Source: Pseudoxanthobacter soli DSM 19599 (GTDB taxonomy: Bacteria; Pseudomonadota; Alphaproteobacteria; Rhizobiales; Segnochrobactraceae). Taken from it: a DNA stretch of 64,000 nt. The notes under the pieces were generated by a model. That model did not search any database and was not told where the DNA came from. It saw nothing but the letters and a program-made list of their open reading frames with translations. Made by a program: the position numbers and the translations under genes. Location of the stretch: the NCBI RefSeq assembly GCF_900148505.1, contig NZ_FRXO01000005.1:186001-250000 (forward strand). The letters are read 5' to 3'. Below, piece by piece: positions 57,266 through 64,000 of this stretch; positions within the stretch are counted from its first letter, which is position 1, and each line of letters starts with the position of its first letter.

Positions 57266-57882
57266 GTCTGCGTCCACCACACGGTGTTCGGCTCTTCCTC
57301 GGGCATCTGCCGCGGGGAACTCAGGATCAGCGCCCAGAACGTGCCGTAGCGCGACGGCGATGAGGCGGCGGCGATGCCCATTTCCGTGAGGCCCTTGCGG
57401 AGCAGGTTTTCGTTGTGCTTCGGCGAATGCACCCAGCCGTCGAAGGCGGCCTTGAGCGTCGGATAGCCGGCGCCGAGATTTTCCGCCGAGACGCCCCAGT
57501 CGTAGCCGACCCGCTCGAGGCGGCGGGGCAGGGTGCCCTGGCCGGCGATGTCGTGGCTCATGCGGCCGATCTCCGCCATGGCGAGCGCCTGGGCGCGGGC
57601 GGCCTCGGTCAGGCGGCCGTCCTGGGTCAGGCCGTTGAGGCCGTGCTGGACGCGGTAGACCGAGACGAGCCGCACCGCCTCGCCGGAATTGATCTCGACG
57701 AGCTTGGCCGGATAGTGCGCGTCCGGCGCCGTCGAGACGCAGCCCGACAGGACGGCACCACCGGCGACGGCGAGGAAACCGCGCCGCGTCGGCGACGTGA
57801 CGCCGGCGAGCCCGGGCAATGCGGGGGAAGCGAGGGGGAGACCGGCCGCGCGGGCGCGCGGCCGGAAGCGCTGCGGGCTCAT
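57262..57882 (-). CDS. CAP-domain (SCP-like) lipoprotein embedded in the nucleoside operon
   Basis: 206 residues. The N-terminal export signal has a twin-arginine RRGFLAVAGGAVLSGC, with a lipobox ending at Cys48, so Tat export and lipidation are likely. The CAP domain follows (about 60-205): VYRVQHGLNGLTQDGRLTEAARAQALAMAEIGRMSHD and WVHSPKHNENLL. Its start overlaps the BMP protein stop and its stop overlaps the ATPase start, so it is translationally coupled on both sides. CAP proteins are widespread secreted proteins of varied function; why one is inserted between a binding protein and its ATPase is unclear. Confidence 0.88.
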   Translation of the reverse strand: MSPQRFRPRARAAGLPLASPALPGLAGVTSPTRRGFLAVAGGAVLSGCVSTAPDAHYPAKLVEINSGEAVRLVSVYRVQHGLNGLTQDGRLTEAARAQALAMAEIGRMSHDIAGQGTLPRRLERVGYDWGVSAENLGAGYPTLKAAFDGWVHSPKHNENLLRKGLTEMGIAAASSPSRYGTFWALILSSPRQMPEEEPNTVWWTQT

Positions 57883-58913
57883 TGCACCGGGCAGGACTGG
57901 TCGACCATGTAGTCGTGGACCTTGATCTTGCCGGAGATGATGTCGGCGCGGGCCTGGTCGGCGGCGGCCTTCATCTCGGGCGTGATCAGCTTGGCGTTGT
58001 ATTCGTCGAGCGCCCAGCCCACGCCGTCGTCGGACAGGCCGAGAACGATGACGCCGCTGGTGAACTTGCCGTCCTTGGCATCGGCGAAGGTCTTGTACAC
58101 GGCATTGTCGACGCGCTTCAGCATCGAGGTCAGCACGCTGCCCGGATGCAGGTAGTTCTGGTCGCTGTCGACGCCGATGCCGAGCTTGCCCGCGTCCGCC
58201 GCGGCCTGCAGCACGCCGAGTCCGGTGCCGCCAGCGGCGTGGTAGACGACGTCGGCGCCGCGGTCGAACTGCGACTTGGCGAGCTCGCCGCCCTTCACCG
58301 GATCGTTCCAGGCATCGCCGGTGGTGCCGGTCATGTTCTGGAACACCTCGGCGTTCGGATTGACCGCCTTCACGCCCTGCACGTAGCCGCAGGCGAACTT
58401 GCGGATCAGCGGGATGTCCATGCCGCCGACGAAACCGAGCTTGCCGGTCTTCGAGGCCATGGCGCCGAGCAGGCCGACGAGATAGGAGCCTTCCTCTTCC
58501 TTGAACACCACCGAGCGCACGTTCGGCAGGTCGACGGTGCCGTCGATGATGGCGAACTGCAGGTCGGGGAATTCCTTGGCGACCTTCTCCATCGCCTGGG
58601 CCTGGCTGAAGCTCACGCCGATGATCGGCGAATAGCCGCGCCGCGCGAAGTTGCGCAGCGCCTGCTCGCGCTGGGATTCGTTCTGCAGCTCGAAGTCGCG
58701 ATATTCGATGCCGGTGTCCTTCTTGAACCGCTCGGCGCCGTTGAGCGCGGATTCATTGAAGGATTTGTCGAACTTGCCGCCGAGATCGAAGATGATGGCG
58801 GGCTTGAACTCGGGCGCCGAAGCGGCGACGGCGCTGAAGGCCGACGCGGCAAGCGCCGCAAGGCCGAGGCCGGCAAGCTTGAGGCCGGCCAAACCGTTCT
58901 TCGTCCTGAACAT
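57879..58913 (-). CDS. BMP-family nucleoside-binding protein of the ABC transporter
   Basis: 344 residues. Signal peptide (about 9-31, LKLAGLGLAALAASAFSAVAA). Bmp domain: PAIIFDLGGKFDKSFNESALNGAERF, IIGVSFSQAQAMEKVAKEFPD, FKEEEGSYLVGLLGA and GVDSDQNYLHPG. Such proteins bind purine nucleosides in the periplasm. First gene of the operon; ccggaggg gives a good ribosome-binding site. About 300 bases of upstream DNA separate it from the 2-hydroxyacid dehydrogenase gene. Confidence 0.94.
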   Translation of the reverse strand: MFRTKNGLAGLKLAGLGLAALAASAFSAVAASAPEFKPAIIFDLGGKFDKSFNESALNGAERFKKDTGIEYRDFELQNESQREQALRNFARRGYSPIIGVSFSQAQAMEKVAKEFPDLQFAIIDGTVDLPNVRSVVFKEEEGSYLVGLLGAMASKTGKLGFVGGMDIPLIRKFACGYVQGVKAVNPNAEVFQNMTGTTGDAWNDPVKGGELAKSQFDRGADVVYHAAGGTGLGVLQAAADAGKLGIGVDSDQNYLHPGSVLTSMLKRVDNAVYKTFADAKDGKFTSGVIVLGLSDDGVGWALDEYNAKLITPEMKAAADQARADIISGKIKVHDYMVDQSCPVQ

Positions 58914-59213
58914 GATCCCTCCGGTCGCGCCCCGGAGCCCACGCTCGCAGCCGGCGCTGAAAGTTGCCGCTGGCGAGGAGGGGTGCCGTCTCCCCATCGC
59001 AGAGAGCCCGTCCCGCTTCTTCGCCGGAACCCCGCCGGTGCCGCTGCGACCGCCGGGTGCGGTCGGAAGGCACGGGCCTCGGTGGCTCCGGTGTGGAGAT
59101 TGGCATGAGCACGCATTGTTTGCATGCCCTTTCTCTCGGCACTCACAGCCTCGAAAACGGCCGGTGGAAAGAATGGCGTGCCTCGCTGTCGCGGCGGGCG
59201 AAAGCGCCGGGCA
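58914..59213 (-). promoter_or_regulatory. Upstream region of the nucleoside operon
   Basis: A 300-base GC-rich spacer that should hold the operon promoter. I saw no recognisable riboswitch (no purine-riboswitch core) or clear operator. Confidence 0.35.
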
Positions 59214-60209
59214 TCACACCGCCGTCGGCAGCACCCGGTCGGGCGGGCGGTGCCCGTCCATGAAGTTGCGGATGTTGACGATGACCTTCTCGCCCATGTC
59301 GATGCGGCCTTCGAGGGTGGCCGATCCCATGTGCGGCAGCAGCACCACCTTGCCGGCGTCGGCGAGCTTGCGCAGCTTCGGGTTGATCGCCGGCTCGTGC
59401 TCGAAGACGTCGAGCCCCGCGCCCGCGATGGCGCCGCTCTCGATCAGCTTGATCAGCGTCGCCTCGTCGACGATCTCGCCGCGCGCGGTGTTCACGAGAT
59501 AGGCGCCGGCGCGCATCAGCTTCAGCCGCCGGGCGGAGAGAAGATGATAGGTCGCCGGGGTGCGCGGGCAGTGCACCGACACCACGTCCATCCGCGCCAG
59601 CATCTGGTCGAGGCTTTCCCAGTAGGTCGCCTCCAGCCCGTCTTCAACGGTCGCCGAGAGCCGGCGGCGGTTGTGATAGTGGATCGACATGCCGAACGCC
59701 TTGGCGCGGCGGGCGACCGCCTGTCCGATCCGCCCCATGCCGATGATGCCGAGGCGCTTTCCGGCGATGCGGTTTCCGAGCATCCAGGTCGGCGACCAGC
59801 CCGGCCAGGAGCCGCTGGCGGCGACCTTCGCCCCTTCCACCAGCCGGCGCGGCACGGCCAGCATCAGCGCCATCGTCATGTCGGCGGTGTCTTCGGTCAG
59901 GACGCCGAGGGTGTTGGTGACGGTGATGTTGCGCGCGCTCGCCGCCTCGACGTCGATATGGTCGACGCCGGTGCCGAAATTGGCGATCAGGCGCAGGTCC
60001 GGCCCCGCCTGGGCGATCACGGCGGCATCGATCCGGTCGGTGATGGTCGGCACCAGCACATCCGCGGTCTGCAGCGCGGCGACGAGGTCGGCCTGGCTCA
60101 TCGGCCGGTCGTCCTCGTTGAGGCGCGCGTCGAACAGTTCGCGCATCCGCGTCTCGACCACGTCCGGCAGCTTGCGCGTCACGATTACGAGCGGTTTCTT
60201 CTTGCCCAT
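59214..60209 (-). CDS. D-2-hydroxyacid dehydrogenase (glyoxylate/hydroxypyruvate reductase type)
   Basis: 331 residues. NAD(P)-binding motif LGIIGMGRIGQAVARRA (GxGxxG, then HYHNRRR suggesting NADP preference), the substrate loop FGTGVDHID, active-site Arg in VNTARGEIVDE, the Glu, and catalytic His in PHMGSAT. It likely reduces glyoxylate or hydroxypyruvate. Divergent from the SH3 gene, with a palindrome between. Confidence 0.92.
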   Translation of the reverse strand: MGKKKPLVIVTRKLPDVVETRMRELFDARLNEDDRPMSQADLVAALQTADVLVPTITDRIDAAVIAQAGPDLRLIANFGTGVDHIDVEAASARNITVTNTLGVLTEDTADMTMALMLAVPRRLVEGAKVAASGSWPGWSPTWMLGNRIAGKRLGIIGMGRIGQAVARRAKAFGMSIHYHNRRRLSATVEDGLEATYWESLDQMLARMDVVSVHCPRTPATYHLLSARRLKLMRAGAYLVNTARGEIVDEATLIKLIESGAIAGAGLDVFEHEPAINPKLRKLADAGKVVLLPHMGSATLEGRIDMGEKVIVNIRNFMDGHRPPDRVLPTAV

Positions 60210-60568
60210 CGCTTCGTCCCGTTCCGCCGGCTGCGTGGACCGGCCCTGCCGCCTGTCCGCCCTTTCCCGGTCCTGGCGAGAGACCGGCGACGGGCGGAAC
60301 ATTCAAAGGATATTAACCGTCCGGCGCGCAAGTTCGAACGTGCAAGTTTCGAGCTTGCACGTTCGATACGGGATCGAAGCCGATCCGCTCCCCGTGTCCG
60401 GTCGGAAGCCGGCGCCCTCTGTAGCCCACGAGGGTGCGGCAGCACAATGTCCGGTCAGGGCGGGGCGGGCGATGCCGCCGGTCCCAGTCGCGTTGCCCGG
60501 ATTTCTCTGGCCCTGAATTCTCTTGCGCCGCCGCTTTGCCGCGGCCCGTCCTGTCTCGGATCCCGACG
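60210..60568. promoter_or_regulatory. Divergent region between the 2-hydroxyacid dehydrogenase and SH3-protein genes
   Basis: A 359-base divergent spacer with a long palindrome: tcgaacgtgcaag (60334-60346) and cttgcacgttcga (60354-60366), 13 bp perfect, seven-base loop. It lies about 125 bases upstream of the dehydrogenase start and about 200 upstream of the SH3 gene. It may be an operator or the end of a transcript. Nothing else is supported. Confidence 0.5.
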
Positions 60569-61120
60569 ATGAAGAATGTCCGCCTTCTCCCCGCTTCCTT
60601 CCGCCGAACGGCGCTCCGGCTCGCGGCCGGAATGCTCGCCGCGGCGATGGCGGGCTCGGCGGCGCTTCCCCTGGCCGAGGCCGCCAGCACCACCACCGGT
60701 CAGCCACTGCCGCGCTTCGTCAGCCTCAAGGCGGCGCGCGTCAATGTGCGCGCCGGTCCGAGCAACGACCACGCCGTGAAATGGATCTTCGTGCGCTCCG
60801 GGCTGCCGGTGGAGATCGTCCAGGAGTTCGAGAACTGGCGCCGCATCCGCGATTCGAGCGGTGGCGAGGGCTGGGTCTACTGGAGCCTTCTCACCGGCAA
60901 GCGCACCGCGCTCGTGGCGCCGTGGGGCAGCGGCAAGCCGGTGGCGCTGCATTCCGCCGAGGACGAGACCGCTCGCGTCACCGCGACGCTTGAGCCGAAC
61001 GTCGTGGTGAACGTCGAATCCTGCGACGGCAAGTGGTGCGAGGTCTACGGCAAGGGCTTCAAGGGCTACGCCCCGCAGGCCGAGCTGTGGGGCGTTTACC
61101 CGGACGAAGTGGTGAAATAG
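60569..61120 (+). CDS. Exported protein with bacterial SH3 domains
   Basis: 183 residues. Signal peptide (about 12-38, ending EAAS). SH3_4/SH3-like domain from about 45: LKAARVNVRAGPSNDHAVKWIFVRSGLPVEI, then a second SH3-like repeat (GSGKPVALHSAEDETARVTATLEPNVVVNVESCDGKWCEVYG) with a cysteine pair Cys-x-x-x-x-Cys. Such proteins sit in the periplasm and may bind peptidoglycan peptides. Function unknown. Confidence 0.85.
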   Translation: MKNVRLLPASFRRTALRLAAGMLAAAMAGSAALPLAEAASTTTGQPLPRFVSLKAARVNVRAGPSNDHAVKWIFVRSGLPVEIVQEFENWRRIRDSSGGEGWVYWSLLTGKRTALVAPWGSGKPVALHSAEDETARVTATLEPNVVVNVESCDGKWCEVYGKGFKGYAPQAELWGVYPDEVVK

Positions 61121-61157
61121 GCCGCCCGTCCGGTGCCGCCTGACGCATAGCCGTGCC

Positions 61158-61266
61158 GATCGGATGTCTCCATCAGATCGGAAAGCGCTCCAAGTACTTC
61201 AAGCTTTTGAATCTGGAGCGATTTCTTATCGATTTGATGAATCCATCAGATCGGAAAGCGCTCTAG
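61158..61266. repeat. Dispersed intergenic palindromic repeat, copy B (one and a half units)
   Basis: A full unit at 61199-61266 (tcaagcttttg to gcgctctag) matches copy A at 39348-39414. A partial unit with catcagatcggaaagcgctc at 61171-61190 lies in front of it. The stop codon of the MFS gene on the minus strand (TAG, 61265-61263) lies inside the repeat. Confidence 0.85.
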
Positions 61267-62435
61267 GTGTCGCGGCCGACGCGCAGCATGTAGACCACGA
61301 ATAGGCCGCAGGCCGCCGCGGCGAACAGGGGCAGGCCGTGGGGCACGAGGTCCATGGCGAGCCCGGCGAGCGTCGGCCCGACGAGCGCGCCCGCGCCCCA
61401 GACCAGCCCCATCACGGCATAGATGCCGACGAGGTCGGAACCCTTGAACCGGCTGCCCACCACCGTCAGCATGATGGTGTAGATGCCGACGAACAGCCCG
61501 CCCCACAGGAACAGCACGGTGTTGGCGAGCCAGGCGGTGTGAAGCACGAACGGCCACAACAGCGAGCCGAGGCCGGCAAGCACCGCGAGCGACAGCACCA
61601 GCTTCATGCGGTCGACCTTGTCGCCGAGCCAGCCGATCGGAAGCTGGAGCACGATCGCGCCGAACATCAGCGCCGACAGCAGCGTGGTCGCCTCCGCCTC
61701 CACCCAGCCGTGGGTCATGGCATAGAGCGGCAGCAGCGACATGCCGGCGGTCTCCAGCGCGGCATTGAGCACCGTCGTGCCGATCGCGACCGGCGCGAGG
61801 CGGATGAAGCGCAGCGGATTGCTGACCGTGGGCTCCTCGAAATGCGGCGCCGTCACCTTGCGTGACGCGATCAGCGGCACGGCGGCGAGCGTCAGCACCG
61901 CGCCGATCAGGAAGGGCAGCGCGCCGGCCGAGCCGGTGACGGTGAGGATCAGGGGCCCCAGCGCGAAGCCGAGCGACATCGAGGCGGTGTAGATCGCCAT
62001 GGAGCGCGCGCGGCTGCGCTCGTCGGCAAGGGTGTTGATCCAGGTTTCCGAGAGCACGAACAGCACCTCGGTCGCCCCGCCGAGGATGAGGCGCAGCGGA
62101 AACCACAGCCACACGGACGGCATCGCCGGAAACAGCGCGAGCATCGCGGCCGCGACCACGAGAGCGGTGATGACGAGGCGGCGCGGGCCGGTGCGGGCGA
62201 CGATGCGCGGCAGCAGCGGCGCGACGATCAGCACGCCCACCGCATGCATCGCCGCGTTCAGCCCGATCATCGTCTCGCCGAAACCGGCTTCCGAAAGATC
62301 GATGGCGATCAGCGGCGCGCTCAGTGAATAGGTCAGCCCGAACAGGGTGGCCGTGGCGATCACGGCGCCCATGGAGAGCATCCGGTTCGCCACGGGCGCG
62401 GCGGGGGCGTGGCTGTCGGGCGTGCTGGCCGTCAT
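61263..62435 (-). CDS. MFS transporter (YcaD-like)
   Basis: 390 residues, twelve predicted membrane helices. N-terminal half has the repeating G-x-x-x-D/R-x-x-G-x-R pattern (IVARTGPRRLVITAL) and LGGATEVLFVLSETW; the C-terminal half has LQLPIGWLGDKVDR. Related to YcaD-type efflux carriers; substrate unknown. Its ATG overlaps the stop of the upstream gene (ATGA), so it is coupled to the HdeD-papain fusion. The end lies in the dispersed repeat. Confidence 0.88.
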   Translation of the reverse strand: MTASTPDSHAPAAPVANRMLSMGAVIATATLFGLTYSLSAPLIAIDLSEAGFGETMIGLNAAMHAVGVLIVAPLLPRIVARTGPRRLVITALVVAAAMLALFPAMPSVWLWFPLRLILGGATEVLFVLSETWINTLADERSRARSMAIYTASMSLGFALGPLILTVTGSAGALPFLIGAVLTLAAVPLIASRKVTAPHFEEPTVSNPLRFIRLAPVAIGTTVLNAALETAGMSLLPLYAMTHGWVEAEATTLLSALMFGAIVLQLPIGWLGDKVDRMKLVLSLAVLAGLGSLLWPFVLHTAWLANTVLFLWGGLFVGIYTIMLTVVGSRFKGSDLVGIYAVMGLVWGAGALVGPTLAGLAMDLVPHGLPLFAAAACGLFVVYMLRVGRDT

Positions 62436-63859
62436 GCGGTGTCCTCGGCGGAGGGAAGGCCTGCGAAGGCGCGGCGCGACGCGCGCACGGCCTCGCGGTG
62501 ATTGTGGCGGGCTTCGCGATAGCGACGCACGGAATCGGAGACGCGGTCGAACCAGTGCAGTTGCAGGGGCTCGACCACGCGCCGGAGCGCGCGGGCATAG
62601 TCCTGGGCGAGGCCGGGCGTCCAGGTCATCGCCTCCGCCTGTCCCCGCAGCACGGCCGCGAGCCACATGTCCGGGTTCACCAGCAGCAGCAGGAAGTTCG
62701 GCCACACCCAGCGCCGCGCGCCGACGGTGCCTTCCAGCGCCGCCTCGAGCGCGGTGATGACGGTGACGGAACAGTTGCGGTTGGTGAGGTTGTAGGTGTC
62801 GTCCCGGGAATAGACCTGCCAGAACGCCCTGAGATTTTCCGCGTTGTAGCGGCGGAACTTGATGTGGATGTCGGCCGGGCACCAGTTGGCCGATTCAATG
62901 GCGTAGGAGGGCTGGAAGCGGCCCTTGACGTCGTTCTCGTGCCCCGCGCGCAGGATCGAGGTGAACTCGCTCGGCGAGTGGTCGATCTCCTCGGCCGGAT
63001 AGTGGCTGATATAGAGGTCGGGCGGCAGCTCCAGCGCGGCGTGACCGGTCGAGATCACGCCCTGGGAATCGACCGCGGCAATGTAGCGGTCCACCACCGG
63101 CCGGTGCACGGGATTGTCGGCGGAGCCGAGCGGCGTCCAGACGTGGACGACGAGCGGCTTCGGATGGGGCGACTTGTAGTGATGGTGGTGATGATGGCCG
63201 CCGGTGCGGCGCTCCACCGGTTCCGGCGGCGGCAGTTCGCTCACCGGGTGGGCGACGGACCACTGGCGGCGGCCGAAGATCGGCAGCGTCGTCACCGAGC
63301 GGTTGGGATCGATCCGCCGCAGCCGCAGCGCGATGTTGAACACCGTCCATCCGGACAGGATCAGGGCGATGGCGATGACGAAGGGAACGGCCTTGCGGTA
63401 GGGATAGGGCCACTGGGCGATCAGCATGGCGCCGAACATCGCTTCCAGCGCCGCGCCGGCGATCACCGTGCGCCACCGGGGGTGGCGCACCACATAGGCG
63501 GTGACCGCGCGCGTGGCGCCGTCGATGATGAAGGCGACGCCGAACAGCACCGCATGGGCGATGTGGCCGCGCGGCGGCAGCGCGACGATCATGAAGCCGA
63601 GCACGATCAGAGCCGCCGCCTTCATCAGGAAGAAGCCGGAGCTGTTGGAGCGCGCCGCCAGCATCGCGAACAGCGCCGCCGCGCCCTCGACGACGAGCAG
63701 GTAGCCGAAGGTATGGGTGGCAACGGTGGTCACGCCGTCGGCGGCGTCGGCGATGATGAGGAAGCCGAGGATCATCCAGCACTGGCCGATGATCGCGAGA
63801 ACCGGCCACTTCGACCGTAACGCCCGCGCCCCGACAAGAAGAACCGCTAGCCTGATCAT
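62432..63859 (-). CDS. HdeD/DUF308-like membrane domain fused to a permuted papain-like domain
   Basis: 475 residues. The first 185 residues hold about six hydrophobic segments resembling the HdeD (DUF308) acid-resistance family. A Pro-rich linker with six consecutive histidines (222-227) follows. The soluble C-terminal part (about 235-440) has His273 in STGHAALELP and Cys363 in TNRNCSVTV; this order (His before Cys) and spacing recall circularly permuted papain folds of the NlpC/P60-LRAT group. A cell-wall or lipid hydrolase tethered to the membrane is possible; this is inference. The stop overlaps the MFS start. Confidence 0.72.
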   Translation of the reverse strand: MIRLAVLLVGARALRSKWPVLAIIGQCWMILGFLIIADAADGVTTVATHTFGYLLVVEGAAALFAMLAARSNSSGFFLMKAAALIVLGFMIVALPPRGHIAHAVLFGVAFIIDGATRAVTAYVVRHPRWRTVIAGAALEAMFGAMLIAQWPYPYRKAVPFVIAIALILSGWTVFNIALRLRRIDPNRSVTTLPIFGRRQWSVAHPVSELPPPEPVERRTGGHHHHHHYKSPHPKPLVVHVWTPLGSADNPVHRPVVDRYIAAVDSQGVISTGHAALELPPDLYISHYPAEEIDHSPSEFTSILRAGHENDVKGRFQPSYAIESANWCPADIHIKFRRYNAENLRAFWQVYSRDDTYNLTNRNCSVTVITALEAALEGTVGARRWVWPNFLLLLVNPDMWLAAVLRGQAEAMTWTPGLAQDYARALRRVVEPLQLHWFDRVSDSVRRYREARHNHREAVRASRRAFAGLPSAEDTA

Positions 63860-64000
63860 CCTCTCGGCGCCTCGGTGATCGATGCAGGGAAGCGTTCTTT
63901 TCGATCAAGATCGTGAAGGAAGCAACGGTGATCGCGCGCTGCCGCCCGTGGGTGACGCCGGGTCGGGTTTGGACGGACCTCGTACAACGCGGGAGGGTGA
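63860..64000. other. Region right of the HdeD-papain gene to the window edge
   Basis: 141 bases upstream of the minus-strand fusion gene. It probably holds that gene's promoter; no coding signal reaches the edge that I can support. Confidence 0.3.

Noticed and set aside
58914..59213. Purine riboswitch ahead of the nucleoside operon
   Set aside because: No conserved three-way junction core could be found by eye in the leader.

Overview
The window is a GC-rich (roughly two-thirds G+C by eye) chromosomal segment of an alphaproteobacterium, most likely of the order Hyphomicrobiales (Rhizobiales). Support comes from the DUF4167 protein downstream of prmC, a porin of the rhizobial Porin_2 type, a small FEAQMVIAKRM-type helical protein, the YcjX/YcjF pair and a BMP-type nucleoside importer next to salvage enzymes. 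I would not name a genus from this. Most of the window is conserved chromosome; I see no insertion sequence, prophage, CRISPR array, rRNA operon or replication origin.

Layout. 1-5.1 kb: end of prmC, a DUF4167 protein and clpB. 5.1-9.8 kb: two tandem, obviously duplicated chemoreceptor genes on the minus strand. 10.2-20.6 kb: a membrane-anchored GH17 glucan enzyme, a small membrane protein, trxA, grpE, an autotransporter, dapF, an mtaB-like tRNA methylthiotransferase and ftsY. 20.7-21.4 kb: a lower-GC gene encoding a YopT/AvrPphB-like (C58) cysteine protease, followed by tRNA-Glu. 22.5-34.6 kb: a hydroxyproline-type catabolic locus. 34.6-41.8 kb: a cation/proton antiporter, chorismate mutase, an Hsp70-like ATPase, an orphan nucleotide-sugar dehydrogenase and purU. 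42.0-48.8 kb: tRNA-Ala, a PuuA-like glutamine synthetase homologue, a porin, ycjF-ycjX, a Flp-pilin-like peptide and tRNA-Val. 49.0-50.5 kb: an AT-rich orphan gene, a small helical protein and TspO. 50.6-58.9 kb: a nucleoside uptake and salvage operon. 59.2-63.9 kb: a 2-hydroxyacid dehydrogenase, an SH3-domain exported protein, an MFS transporter and an HdeD-like/papain-like fusion protein.

The most unusual system is at 22.5-34.6 kb. A 631-residue regulator appears to contain, in order, a MerR-type HTH, an XRE-type HTH, a cupin and a complete-length proline-racemase fold in which one of the two catalytic cysteines is lost (SPC to SPG). Downstream, on the same strand, lie an amino-acid ABC importer (binding protein, one permease, ATPase), a DapA-family lyase/deaminase, an intact proline racemase/hydroxyproline epimerase, an aldehyde dehydrogenase, a GMC-type flavoprotein, a second intact racemase and a second aldehyde dehydrogenase. 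The steps fit import and conversion of hydroxyproline-like compounds to 2-oxoglutarate: epimerase, oxidase, DapA-type deaminase, 2-oxoglutarate-semialdehyde dehydrogenase. A GMC enzyme stands where a DAO-type D-hydroxyproline dehydrogenase is expected. I infer that the regulator senses the substrate or product through a pseudo-enzyme domain resembling the second racemase of its own locus.

The nucleoside operon (BMP binding protein, a CAP-domain lipoprotein, ATPase, two permeases, cytidine deaminase, purine nucleoside phosphorylase, thymidine phosphorylase) is tightly packed, with three ATGA overlaps; it would import nucleosides and break them into bases and (deoxy)ribose-1-phosphate. Embedding of the CAP protein in it is unexpected.
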